Positions 46,696-58,756 of a stretch of 64,000 nucleotides of DNA are shown one piece after another. Under the pieces are notes generated by a model. That model was not told the DNA's origin. It searched no databases and was given only the letters and a program-made list of their open reading frames with translations. The stretch lies in assembly GCF_964340395.1 (NCBI RefSeq), contig NC_135560.1, positions 2,601,501 through 2,665,500 on the forward strand. Reading direction: 5' to 3'. This DNA comes from Glandiceps talaboti (Eukaryota; Hemichordata; Enteropneusta; Spengelidae). A program made the translations under genes and the position numbers. Position 1 is the first letter of the stretch, and every line of letters starts with the position of its first letter.

Positions 46696-48336
46696 ACAAG
46701 TAACTTGGCTATAAGCTCCATTCAGCTCCATTCAGTACAAGTTTGTTTATGCTATTGTAAAACCCTGAATTACAACTGCTTTCTAGACGTTTTGGCACCT
46801 GACTGTTTCAGCCATAGACATTTCAGCACTACTTTGGATGTTTCGCTACCACTATCCAAGATGTTTGGGCAACATTACCCAACACAAATCAGTACTACTA
46901 ATTAAATGTTGTGGTCCTTCTTTCATAAACTAACACTAACACTAACACTAACCCTATTACCCAGCACTAACCCTAACCCTAACCATCTTGGGTACAGTGC
47001 CAAAATATATAGGGGTGAGGTCAAGTTAGGTGCTAGCTGAAACAACCAGTTCCAGATTTAACTTTTAATATGTCCATCAATGGACCATTATATAAGAAAT
47101 GATCTAACTGTAACACCAGACTAAATTGATAGGGGATGATTTCTAATGACATACATTATCTCATTGCTATCATTATCTTGGTAATATTTCAATATATACT
47201 ACAAATGTATAGCTATGAATGACAACACCAGACTGCAGTCACAAGACAGGACTTCATAACATGTCAATAATGTCCATGGTGAACAGCAAAATATTACAGC
47301 GTTTGTCATCATTTTGGATTTGGATACAAAGTGTGAAATGAACAAGTGGGCGTAGATTGGTTCCAATCCACAGACCGCACGCAGGTGTACACACTCTATG
47401 TGTACTACAGCATTCCACCCAGTTCAACCCAAGGACACATACGATCACTCACACATACATGTACATGTACACTCACGGTACATTTCAGTTCATGTGAGTC
47501 AGCGTATAAATACACGTAGTTATTTCGACAACCAATTTGAAAAAATATTTCCCTCGCTATGTGCGTTTCACAGAGAATATAAATCAAAGTGCACAAGACA
47601 GTGGACATATCGTGATAACGGATTACGTGAACGATAGGACATTATAAAATGACTGTATGCATGCTACAGGGCTAGGGTAATATTTGATAAGACGTGTTAC
47701 ATACACGACCGCACCAATAACATGTAAACATATTGAGTTTTACATATGCACTACACGTATTCAGGCTTTCGTTATATCACTTAGATTAATTGTGAATTTT
47801 GAAGTTGGACAAGTGGGTAATGTTTCAAGGTTGGTGGTCGACGGGTCAATGCACAACGTGTGTAGATTACAAGTACTGTTACATTTACATCGGGACAGTC
47901 ACACAGAACACCTTCAACAAACCTCGTCAACATTAGCTACACCAGATTCCATAATCCAATCTCATTACTTACTAGTTTGGAAATCCTTGCAAAGTCTCCT
48001 GTAGGTATAATATCTCCAAGGACAGTAACTGTCAGCTAATACTGGCGCGTAAACAAAGAAATACAGGCCTATGATATTCACAATACCAGTTTTCGGGGGC
48101 GATTATGGACGGCCGCCATGATGGAAGCTCTTGCACGTAGGGATCAACCATTCATGAGGGGTGGGACAGCATGGTGGAGAGATGGTGAACTCCATGCCGA
48201 GTGACGCAGACAGGGAACTTTACCATGTGACGATGAGATGATAGACTATATCATGTATGTGGTTAATGTTAGATACTCTTTATACTACACTGTGACTTAT
48301 CATAATGTAAACAACAAGTATCGTATTTTAATTATG
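46696..48336. other. Intergenic sequence, no gene recognised
   Basis: It contains a short run of telomere-like CTAACC units at 46926-46985 and, at 48090-48240, a CpG-richer stretch (GGGGGCGATTATGGACGGCC). Open frames at 47398-47637 and 47684-48004 have no recognisable similarity. Confidence 0.4.
46926..46985. repeat. Interstitial telomere-like repeat
   Basis: CTAACACTAACACTAAC changes to CCCTAACCCTAACCCTAACC. Only about ten imperfect units. Confidence 0.7.
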
Positions 48337-48672
48337 TATAGTATAGTATAGTATAGTATAGTATAGTATAGTATAGTATAGTATAGTATAGTATAGTATA
48401 GTATAGTATAGTATAGTATAGTATAGTATAGTATAGTATAGTATAGTATAGTATAGTATAGTATAGTATAGTATAGTATAGTATAGTATAGTATAGTATA
48501 GTGTGGTGTGGTGTGGTGTGGTGTGGTGTGGTGTGGTGTGGAGTGGTTTAGTAGAGTAGAGTAGAGTAGAGTAGAGTAGAGTAGAGTAGAGTAGAGTAGA
48601 GTAGAGTAGAGTAGAGTAGAGTAGAGTAGAGTAGAATAAAATAAAATAGAATAGAGTATAGTGTAGTATAGT
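48337..48672. repeat. Pentanucleotide array: (GTATA)n, (GTGTG)n, (GTAGA)n
   Basis: Three consecutive blocks of 5 bp units, each differing by one or two bases: GTATA (about 33 copies), GTGTG (8), GTAGA (about 20). The period is kept across the block boundaries. Confidence 0.97.
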
Positions 48673-48954
48673 TCTTTTGACACTGTCTAAAGCAAAACAC
48701 AACAAAAACGAAACTAATAAATAAGTCTAACTATATAAAACACACTATACTACAGTACTGAATACAATGATAATAATGAATTAGAGAATTTTCCAGAGCT
48801 AATAATAATAAAGTCATCATTTGAGCTCATTATTCTTTCGTAATATTCATTTTTAAATAATTTTTAAAAACTTCGATCATAAATTTCGATAGTTCTTTGA
48901 AATTGGTTTGCTGCAATCCATTATAGCATGGATTTCATCACCAATAGCTTTAGT

Positions 48955-49204
48955 ATGTGTGTGTGTGTATGTATGTATGTATGTATGTATGTATGTATGT
49001 ATGTATGTATGTATGTATGTATGTATGTATGTATGTATGTATGTACGTACGTACGTACGTACGTACGTACGTACGTATGTATGTATGTATGTATGTACGT
49101 ACGTACGTACGTACGTACGTACGTCTGTATGTATGTATGTATGTATGTATGTATGTATGTATGTATGTATGTATGTATGTATGTATGTATGTATGTATGT
49201 ATGT
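48955..49204. repeat. (GTAT)n/(GTAC)n microsatellite
   Basis: GTAT blocks are interrupted by two blocks of GTAC (49041-49076 and 49094-49125). GTAC runs are self-complementary. Confidence 0.97.
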
Positions 49205-49607
49205 CTTTAAATAGCACACATTCACCCTATTAGGAGTGTCGCGCACTAAGTTTAATTCCTTCCCCAAGTCCTTTCCCTTTCCATGATCATTTGGAAATGG
49301 ATACGTATCGTTCCTTTTTCCTTCTGATACTGAGAGAAGAAAATTATGAATACGCCCAATTGCAATGTCCGACCGAGGACGCTGTACATGTCGTAAAAAG
49401 ATACAGAATTGATGGGGACGCCTGTTATGGAAATAAAGACATTGTATGGAATGTAATTATGGATAACTTATTTGAATCGACCATTTTGTACATTGTTTCG
49501 TCCTCTTCGATAACTTATTTGCGTATATCCCAATTCTCAATCGTGTACTCGCCATTACATTCAAGTATTCTATCGCACGTTCTGCTGGTAGACCAATGTG
49601 AACACTC
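49205..49607. other. Unique CpG-containing segment, unassigned open frame
   Basis: A 113-codon plus-strand frame (49291-49632, MEMDTYRSFFLLILREENYE and on) runs into the 29 bp array. It has a less biased composition than its surroundings but no recognisable family. Confidence 0.25.
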
Positions 49608-52600
49608 CAAGTCACCGGAGATGACTATGTAAACACCAAGTCACTGGAGATGACTATGTAAACACCTATTCACTGGAGATGACTATGTAAACACCGAGTC
49701 ACTGGAGATGACTATGTAAACACCTATTCACTGGAGATGACTATGTAAACACCAAGTCACTGGAGATGACTATGTAAACACCGAGTCACTGGAGATGACT
49801 ATGTAAACACCGAGTCACTGGAGATGACTATGTAAACACCTATTCACTGGAGATGACTATGTAAACACCAAGTCACCGGAGATGACTATGTAAACACCAA
49901 GTCACCGGAGATGACTATGTAAACACCAAGTCACTGGAGATGACTATGTAAACACCTATTCACTGGAGATGACTATGTAAACACCAAGTCACTGGAGATG
50001 ACTATGTAAACACCAAGTCACCGGAGATGACTATGTAAACACCAAGTCACCGGAGATGACTATGTAAACACCAAGTCACTGGAGATGACTATGTAAACAC
50101 CAAGTCACTGGAGATGACTATGTAAACACCTATTCACTGTAGATGAGTATGTAAACACCAAGTCATCGGAGATGACTATGTAAACACCAAGTCACCGGAT
50201 ATGACTATGTAAACACCGAGTCACTGGAGATGACTATGTAAACACCTATTCACTGGAGATGAGTATGTAAACACCTATTCACTGGAGATGACTATGTAAA
50301 CACCGAGTCACTGGAGATGAGTATGTAAACACCAAGTCACCGGAGATGACTATGTAAACACCAAGTCACCGGATATGACTATGTAAACACCAAGTCACTG
50401 GAAATGACTATGTAAACACCTATTCACTGGAGATGAGTATGTAAACACCAAGTCACCGGAGATGACTATGTAAACACCAAGTCACCTGAGATGACTATGT
50501 AAACACCGAGTCTCTGGAGATGACTATGTGAACACCTATTCACTGGAGATGAGTATGTAAACACCTATTCACTGGAGATGACTATGTAAACACCAAGTCA
50601 CCGGAGATGACTATGTAAACACCAAGTCACCGGAGATGACTATGTAAACACCAAGTCACCGGAGATGACTATGTAAACACCTATTGACTGGAGATGACTA
50701 TGTAAACACCAAGTCACTGGAGATGACTATGTAAACACCAAGTCACTGGAGATGACCATGTAAACACCAAGTCACTGGAGATGACTATGTAAACACCAAG
50801 TCACTGGAGATGAGTATGTAAACACCAAGTCACTGGAGATGAGTATGCAAACACCAAGTCACTGGAGATGACTATGTAAACACCAAGTCACATGAGATGA
50901 CTATGTAAACACCAAGTCACTGGAGATGACTATGTAAACACCAAGTCACTGGAGATGACTATGTAAACACCAAGTCACTGGAGATGACTATGTAAACACC
51001 AAGTCACCGGAGATGACTATGTAAACACCAAGTCACCGGAGATGACTATGTAAACACCAAGTCACTGGAGATGACTATGTAAACACCTATTCACTGGAGA
51101 TGACTATGTAAACACCAAGTCACTGGAGATGACTATGTAAACACCAAGTCACCGGAGATGACTATGTAAACACCAAGTCACCGGAGATGACTATGTAAAC
51201 ACCAAGTCACTGGAGATGACTATGTAAACACCAAGTCACTGGAGATGACTATGTAAACACCTATTCACTGTAGATGAGTATGTAAACACCAAGTCATCGG
51301 AGATGACTATGTAAACACCAAGTCACCGGATATGACTATGTAAACACCGAGTCACTGGAGATGACTATGTAAACACCTATTCACTGGAGATGAGTATGTA
51401 AACACCTATTCACTGGAGATGACTATGTAAACACCGAGTCACTGGAGATGAGTATGTAAACACCAAGTCACCGGAGATGACTATGTAAACACCAAGTCAC
51501 CGGATATGACTATGTAAACACCAAGTCACTGGAAATGACTATGTAAACACCTATTCACTGGAGATGAGTATGTAAACACCAAGTCACCGGAGATGACTAT
51601 GTAAACACCAAGTCACCTGAGATGACTATGTAAACACCGAGTCTCTGGAGATGACTATGTGAACACCTATTCACTGGAGATGAGTATGTAAACACCTATT
51701 CACTGGAGATGACTATGTAAACACCAAGTCACCGGAGATGACTATGTAAACACCAAGTCACCGGAGATGACTATGTAAACACCAAGTCACCGGAGATGAC
51801 TATGTAAACACCTATTGACTGGAGATGACTATGTAAACACCAAGTCACTGGAGATGACTATGTAAACACCAAGTCACTGGAGATGACTATGTAAACACCA
51901 AGTCACTGGAGATGACTATGTAAACACCAAGTCACTGGAGATGAGTATGTAAACACCAAGTCACTGGAGATGAGTATGCAAACACCAAGTCACTGGAGAT
52001 GACTATGTAAACACCAAGTCACATGAGATGACTATGTAAACACCAAGTCACTGGAGATGACTATGTAAACACCAAGTCACTGGAGATGACTATGTAAACA
52101 CCAAGTCACTGGAGATGACTATGTAAACACCAAGTCACCGGAGATGACTATGTAAACACCAAGTCACCGGAGATGACTATGTAAACACCAAGTCACTGGA
52201 GATGACTATGTAAACACCTATTCACTGGAGATGACTATGTAAACACCAAGTCACTGGAGATGACTATGTAAACACCAAGTCACCGGAGATGACTATGTAA
52301 ACACCAAGTCACCGGAGATGACTGTGTAAACACCAAGTCACTGGAGATGACTATGTAAACACCAAGTCACTGGAGATGACTATGTAAACACCTATTCACT
52401 GTAGATGAGTATGTAAACACCAAGTCATCGGAGATGACTATGTAAACACCAAGTCACCGGATATGACTATGTAAACACCGAGTCACTGGAGATGACTATG
52501 TAAACACCTATTCACTGGAGATGAGTATGTAAACACCTATTCAATGGAGATGACTATGTAAACACCGAGTCACTGGAGATGAGTATGTAAACACCAAGTC

Positions 52601-53635
52601 ACCGGAGATGACTATGTAAACACCAAGTCACCGGATATGACTATGTAAACACCAAGTCACTGGAAATGACTATGTAAACACCTATTCACTGGAGATGAGT
52701 ATGTAAACACCAAGTCACCGGAGATGACTATGTAAACACCAAGTCACCTGAGATGACTATGTAAACACCGAGTCTCTGGAGATGACTATGTGAACACCTA
52801 TTCACTGGAGATGAGTATGTAAACACCTATTCACTGGAGATGACTATGTAAACACCAAGTCACCGGAGATGACTATGTAAACACCAAGTCACCGGAGATG
52901 ACTATGTAAACACCAAGTCACCGGAGATGACTATGTAAACACCTATTGACTGGAGATGACTATGTAAACACCAAGTCACTGGAGATGACTATGTAAACAC
53001 CAAGTCACTGGAGATGACTATGTAAACACCAAGTCACTGGAGATGACTATGTAAACACCAAGTCACTGGAGATGAGTATGTAAACACCAAGTCACTGGAG
53101 ATGAGTATGCAAACACCAAGTCACTGGAGATGACTATGTAAACACCAAGTCACATGAGATGACTATGTAAACACCAAGTCACTGGAGATGACTATGTAAA
53201 CACCAAGTCACTGGAGATGACTATGTAAACACCAAGTCACTGGAGATGACTATGTAAACACCAAGTCACCGGAGATGACTATGTAAACACCAAGTCACCG
53301 GAGATGACTATGTAAACACCAAGTCACTGGAGATGACTATGTAAACACCAAGTCACCGGATATGACTATGTAAACACCAAGTCACTGGAGATGACTATGT
53401 AAACACCAAGTCACTGGAGATGACTATGTAAACACCAAGTCACTGGAGATGACTATGTAAACACCTATTGACTGGAGATGACTATGTAACAAGTCACTGG
53501 AGATGACTATGTAAACACCTATTGACTGGAGATGACTATGTAAACACCAAGTCACTGGAGATGACTATGTAAACACCGAGTCACTGGAGATGACTATGTA
53601 AACACCTATTCACTGGAGATGACAATGAGGTAACA
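49608..53635. repeat. 29 bp minisatellite, about 139 copies, with 1131 bp higher-order repeat
   Basis: The unit contains GTCACTGGAGATGACTATGT then AAACACCAA, with variants TATTCACTGG, CACCGG and GATGAGTATG. Rare variants recur exactly 1131 bp apart (39 units): TATTCACTGTAGATGAG at 50131, 51262 and 52393; CATGAGATG at 50891, 52022 and 53153. Three full higher-order copies run about 49869-50999, 51000-52130 and 52131-53261. Confidence 0.98.
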
Positions 53636-54461
53636 ATTCCAGTGTATATTAAACATGAATAAAGACCATATCAACAAGTCCCTTCACGGTAGTTAACGGT
53701 GATTCAGACACCAATATATGCACCTGCAAACGGCTAGTACTCTGACGTCACTCCTAAATCTTAACTTTATCAGAAGTGTATACATATATATTTCAATATA
53801 TCTAATTACAAGCACCACAGGCCCTTGTAAAGCTGCTTTATCATAGGGAATTTCACAAGTCCTTCTCGCAACTTCATTGCTCGCTGTTGGGCCTGACGGC
53901 CTCACTGTTGTAGTCCTCTGCATGATATATCAACTTCACGAGCGACTGTGTCACGATTAGTGATCTGTTTATACTTGAATATAAAAGACTTGGGCCCCTT
54001 ATTTCAGCATACGTATAAATACCACCCCTTTGGATGCGTTTTCTAGCCCTTCGGTCTAAAATGGGGTATCTTTTTTAGAGCTAAAGAGTCTAAAAAGGGG
54101 TCCACTTTGCATTGTTGTTTTTTTTTGCTTTTATCATTGTCCTTTACCAAATCATAACTGTGCCATCAATTGCCCAAAAATGTTGCCTCCTAAAGAAAAT
54201 GTATTTAGCTCTAAACTTTCATCTTTTAAAAACATGTAATGATCTAAGATGGGGCACTGGCCACAACCCCCTACCAGAGCTGGCCACTGGTACCCCCCCC
54301 CCGACTTTGGCCTTGAAATTGTTACCACTAATAAACCATGCAATTTGAAAGTGTATGGAGGTATCTTCTACCTCCAAGGTAAATTACTGTATACTCTGTT
54401 ATGTATCATTGTTTTTTTCTCATTGATATTTCCTGTCTAAAATGGGGTATCTGGAAAAATC
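53636..54461. other. Intergenic sequence, no gene recognised
   Basis: It contains an 18 bp direct repeat GTCTAAAATGGGGTATCT at 54053 and 54435. The segment 53820-53930 (GAGGCCGTCAGGCC on the minus strand) is GC-richer. No family recognised. Confidence 0.4.
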
Positions 54462-54870
54462 TGTAACAGTCTACCTTCGTGTATTCGTAATGTCAGCTCT
54501 TTGCAACTTTTTAAGAAAAGTGTTAAAGATTTTATGTACGAGAAATTGTATGAATTGGAAGAAAGTGAGTTCGTTTATTTACTGTAGGCTGGCCTCGCTC
54601 CATATGTAGTAGCCGGGTCAGTCAGTTTTTTTAGTATATTCTGTCTGCTATGTACTGTTTTTTTTTCGTCGTTTTTTATGCTATGTAATGTTTCATGTTG
54701 GAGGACCACAATGGAAATAAGTTGTTAAAACTTTTTGGTGTTATCCTCGGCAAAGGTATTCCATGCTGTATTTGTTTGTTTGTGAAAGATGTAGTGTTAT
54801 TTCCGTTTTTGTTTTTTTTGTTTCGTGAATATTTTTTGCCAAATCAAATCAAATCAAATCAAATCAAATC
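54462..54870 (+). mobile_element. LINE 3' end fragment with (AAATC)n tail
   Basis: A 41-codon open end, CNSLPSCIRNVSSLQLFKKS then VKDFMYEKLYE and a TAG at 54585-54587, matches the closing NSLP..(I/V)R...SL..FK..L..FL of LINE polyproteins. The 3' UTR contains GGACCACAATGGAAATAAG (54702 on), a phrase common in CR1-like LINE tails. It ends in an AAATC repeat at 54839-54870. Confidence 0.7.
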
Positions 54871-55035
54871 TGTCTCACATCATGGAAATATAGGACACCA
54901 AACTTCACCAACGTCCGTGGCTGGGCCCCGGGCTGGGCCGACCTCCTCGTAAAATGACGGTCATATGTTTTGTATACTGTACAATGTACATGTACTAGAT
55001 ACTAACGATATATAAACTTTGAAAACAGATACTTT

Positions 55036-55103
55036 TCTTTAAGCGGGAGAGGGGGGGGTGAAAATGGGGAGGGAGGGGAGGGGAGAGGAGGAGAGGGAGG
55101 GAG
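55036..55103. repeat. G-rich polypurine tract
   Basis: Nearly uninterrupted G/A for about 65 nt, with several runs of three or more G. It could form a quadruplex or triplex. Confidence 0.8.
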
Positions 55104-55139
55104 ACTCGTAAATTGTACCATGTCTACGCACTTAATTTG

Positions 55140-55540
55140 ATGATTAGCCGGTATTGTGTCAATGAAAATTGTTAGGACATCTCAATATCTGTTTTGATGA
55201 AGTTTATTTCATGTAAGGGGTTTTGATAACTGTAGATCTGAAAAAGGCATTTAGATTGAATCCGTTACATTTTCCGTCTACATGTTTATGTAAACGTGGA
55301 CGAGAAAGGTAACGGATTATTTGACTCTTTGGAATGGTCCTACCTGTATAAAGCTTTAGATATTTATAATTTGGACAAAACTTCATAAATTGGGTTAAGA
55401 TTTTATTTAAAAGTAGCTAAAGGTGTAATGAATAAGGGTACTACAACAACAGGATATTTTCAGTTGTTTGGGGGAGTCAGACAGTCACTTGCTTTGTGCA
55501 AGATGATACAGTATCAATTAATCCGTGACAAAGTGCGTTC
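55140..55540 (+). mobile_element. LINE reverse-transcriptase fragment (L1/Tx1-like), interrupted
   Basis: The plus strand reads VLITVDLKKAF up to 55252. After a 66 bp insertion it continues DSLEWSYLYKALDIYNLDKT, then in a shifted frame INWVKILFK and in another GVMNKGTTTGYFQLFGGVRQ. These correspond to KAFD(S)..W..(L)...L and the VMNNG..TGYF.L.RGVRQG motif of L1/Tx1-type reverse transcriptases. Frameshifts and stops show that it is a relic. Confidence 0.7.
55253..55318. mobile_element. 66 bp hairpin insertion within the LINE relic
   Basis: Arms of about 30 bp (AATCCGTTAC to GTAACGGATT at the ends) form a near-complete hairpin. ATTT occurs immediately on both sides (55249-55252 and 55319-55322). 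Removing the insert and one ATTT restores an ordinary KAF-DSLEW reverse-transcriptase reading, so the insertion boundary is well supported. The family is unknown. Confidence 0.65.
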
Positions 55541-55706
55541 ACCCCTTCTCAAACCCTGAACACTGCATGAGACATAAGCACTAACACCCTTTTTGCTATT
55601 TACTTTGTTGCTTTTTATCATTCAATATGTAATAAGAGGCGCGCCTCTCTGATGAAGTATGAAAAACAAGGGCAGCAAAATGCAATATAGCTATACTTGA
55701 ATTGCC

Positions 55707-55717
<11 letters not shown>

Positions 55718-55768
<51 letters not shown>
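55718..55768. repeat. (TA)n microsatellite
   Basis: About 25 units, joined directly to the palindrome at 55767. Confidence 0.97.
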
Positions 55769-55771
<3 letters not shown>

Positions 55772-55798
55772 TTGGTAGTACTGGAACTCTTTCTTGGG

Positions 55799-55838
55799 TG
55801 TAACTCGGAGTTTCACGCATATTGCGATCATCAGACAA
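55799..55838 (-). ncRNA. Hammerhead-ribozyme-like motif, minus strand
   Basis: The inverted copy reads TTGT, CTGATGA, TCGCA-ATA-TGCGT, GAAA, then ACT-CCG-AGT, T and ACA. The core is intact. The stem II loop differs from the other arm (ATA instead of CTA). Stem I is one pair shorter because ACAC replaces ACAA. Confidence 0.55.
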
Positions 55839-55839
55839 C

Positions 55840-55880
55840 TTGTCTGATGATCGCACTATGCGTGAAACTCCGAGTTACAA
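55840..55880 (+). ncRNA. Hammerhead-ribozyme-like motif, plus strand
   Basis: In order: stem I strand TTGT (55840-55843); CTGATGA core (55844-55850); stem II TCGCA-CTA-TGCGT (55851-55863, with a U-U at the base); GAAA (55864-55867); a tiny stem III ACT-CCG-AGT (55867-55875); T at the cleavage position (55876); and ACAA (55877-55880), which closes stem I. This is complete hammerhead topology with the minimal stem III reported for Penelope-like elements. Activity is not shown by sequence. Confidence 0.6.
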
Positions 55881-55912
55881 CCAAGAAAGAGTTCCAGTAC
55901 TACCAAAACTAT

Positions 55913-56764
55913 TACGCTCTGCCACTGCGGTATAGAGCACTGTCTTAGCAGATTGATACTCACCGAGTTATATATCGAAATGCAAGTGCCACAAGCCTAA
56001 ACCCTCTTTCAGAGTGACCAATTATGTCCATCCTATATATTGTATCTGTTGTGTTTAAACATTTCATAAGCAATAACGACTACACATCTCTCTTTATTTA
56101 CAACTTAATTTCAACAGAAGCTATCATGTGCCATGGTTAATTCCCGCCAAAAAATAAATGAGAAAAACTATCATATCCTCCACTGGCTCAAATTGTTAAT
56201 ACTTTCCCATGGTCTATGGCATTGGTTACTACAAACATATATGGTACAACGTCAGTCAATCAATCTCTGACTCTGAATCCCAACAAAATATGCAGTGTTT
56301 ACCTGACCCTATAAAAATAACACTAAGTAATTTAGATATTTATTTATTTATTTTATAATAATCGTCGACTGAGGATGAGAAAAGATTATTTTGTTATGGT
56401 GTTATTATCTTTAACATAAATTGTGAAAGATCCGAGGCCCAAACATCCAACTAACTAGACGGAGTTCAGTGTGTCTAGAGATATGTTTGGCCACGTGACG
56501 TCGTCGTCATAAAAATATCTGGGAAAAGGATCGATAGGGTAAACAGAGCTGAAGTGGGGGATTGGTTTTGAAAAGAACTATTCTGTTTTACCATTTATAA
56601 AAACTTGCGATGTGTCGTTCTATTCCATAACATTTAGATATACAACCAGGTGATGACCTACTATATATCTTGCCTTGATATCCTATGATAAAGAATATAT
56701 TGATTTGAAATGTCAGGATTGAATTTATTTATCAGGACTGTTCTGTCATTACTTTTGCACTCCT
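55913..56764. other. Intergenic sequence, no feature recognised
   Basis: No coding similarity, no tandem array. Confidence 0.45.
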
Positions 56765-56853
56765 ATGTATGTATGTATGTATGTATGTATGTATGTATGT
56801 ATGTATGTATGTATGTATGTATGTATGTATGTATGTATGTATGTATGTATGTA

Positions 56854-56903
<50 letters not shown>

Positions 56904-57035
56904 TGTGTGGGTGGGTGGGTTGGTGCGCGCGCGCGTGTGTGTGTAGTTACTACGTACACGTATTATGTGCGTGTATATGTGTGTATATACACGTGCACGC
57001 ATGTATGTATGTGTGTGTATGTGTGTATGTATGTC
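56765..57035. repeat. (GTAT)n, (GT)n and GCGC-rich microsatellite complex
   Basis: GTAT (about 24 units) passes into GT (about 20), then GGGT, GCGCGC and mixed GTGTAT. The alternating purine-pyrimidine run is prone to Z-DNA. Confidence 0.96.
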
Positions 57036-57742
57036 CACACAAACACACGTTGGTGCATTCATTTCTCTGATACTAATACTCCCTCTATTTAGTTTTGCAA
57101 ACCGAAAGTATGTACTTCATTGTAATATTAATTAATTTATAACCATTAAGAAAACATGATCACAAAACTAATTGCATTTTGGTTCATATTTTATTGCGGT
57201 AGACTATTAAATTAGCATTTCACTTTATAATTGAAACCCCCTAGTAAAATTATAACGAAAATCACGTAATCAAGTCATAGTTATACTAGAAGACATGGCA
57301 GTACAATACATGATAACAATGACATACACAGAATTACAGCGATCTAAGGTCAACTTGTGTGTTAATGCCAGTGGCACTATATCTATTAATTCAAAATTTA
57401 TGAAGTGTAACATTATTTATGACAACGTAATCATGTAGACTACACACACTTATACAGAAGAAAGTTTGGTATACTATTGCATATGCAAATTAACATTTGA
57501 TAAACCATTCACTTAAAAAATGAAACATCTTGTCAAATTGAGATCAACTTTTTTCATAAAATTTAACATATTTTAAGTCGTTTGTTTAAGATCACACATG
57601 ATAACTATGTATAATCTAGATACACACTGTGCACATACAAACAGAGTTAAAAACTCCATAGCTATAACTACCACAAAGTCTTGACTATCAATTCAATACG
57701 AAGTACTGTACTATACTTGCAATCAATTTGACTATGTTAACC

Positions 57743-57745
<3 letters not shown>
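57036..57745. other. Intergenic sequence, no feature recognised
   Basis: AT-rich; no coding similarity on either strand. Confidence 0.45.

Positions 57746-57833
<88 letters not shown>
57746..57833. repeat. (TA)n microsatellite
   Basis: About 43 perfect TA units. Confidence 0.98.
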
Positions 57834-57834
<1 letters not shown>

Positions 57835-58756
57835 CAAATAAGTGCTCATAAACTCCCACATTGGCATCATTTAGTATTAAAATTCTACAATGAATCTGTT
57901 TGAAAATATGTACAATGGCAGTCGGAAGCATATACAACTTCAAATAGAAGGGGTAACAGACTCCTATGAAATATATTGCTCTTGAGCATCGACGACAAAT
58001 CTATGACGTTTATATAGTCTAATTGAATGATATACTCTATAGCCTTCAAATATGATATGGACACTACTTATATGTCCATTTGGCAGTGGAAATATTCACA
58101 AAACTTATCCTAATGTATATTTCATACTAAAGTTTCATATATACCAGTAACACTGATCATGATCTTGCTTTTATTTTGACAAATCAATATTGAGATATAT
58201 TCACAGTGGTTTTTTTTCTAACTTACACTAGATCATCTGATCATCTGATCATCTGGTTTTGTATAAATCGTAAGATACTATACACTATTGGCTACGAAGC
58301 TAGTTGCCAAAGAACTTCATCAACATTTGCAGTTGAAAATTGAGTTTTAAATAACAGTACTAGTATTTTTCTGTTTTAAATCATCATCAAATTCAAAATA
58401 TATACAAGAGGTACAGTTCCCAGGTCTGTTTCTTAATGTTGACTGAGAGATTCGTCGTTTGTGTGGACTCACTTCAGTAGCTATTGATAGGTCGCCTTCA
58501 ACTACGGATCTTTCAATTTATATTTTTATTGGGAAAGTAAGTTAATGCCACTCTGAATAAAAAAAAAACACTTTAGAAATACACTCCTAATGCCTTCACC
58601 CCCACCACCACCTCCACCCTCACCCAGATACTTAATTGTCAAGTCTGTGCCTTCTGTTTACAAATACTAAGTCTCCCCAAGTTTTTCGAGACAAGTGAAT
58701 ATTCATTGGTTTGGGACTCGAATAAGATTTGTTTTCAACAAACACGTACACGTTCT
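57834..58756 (-). other. 3' flank or 3' UTR of the SLC10A gene
   Basis: No coding similarity. AATAAA-like signals on the minus strand occur near 58520-58530, which would give a 3' UTR of about 240 nt. The transcript end cannot be fixed. Confidence 0.35.

Larger units (their letters stand above)
55767..55912. mobile_element. Palindromic Penelope-like element terminus (head-to-head inverted repeat)
   Basis: Two arms of about 70 nt (55767-55838 and 55840-55912) are inverted copies of each other with few mismatches. The outer ends are TAGTTTTGGTAGTACTGGAA and its complement. The left arm directly abuts a (TA)n tract. Each arm contains a hammerhead-like core. The similarity to Penelope-like element repeats is inferred from the ribozyme motif. 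Confidence 0.6.

Noticed and set aside
46926-46985. Chromosome end or telomere
   Set aside because: Only about ten imperfect CTAACC/CTAACA units within unique sequence; an interstitial tract.
49291-49632. 113-codon ORF as a gene
   Set aside because: No family similarity, no clear splice signals, and it runs into the 29 bp array; kept only as an unassigned segment.
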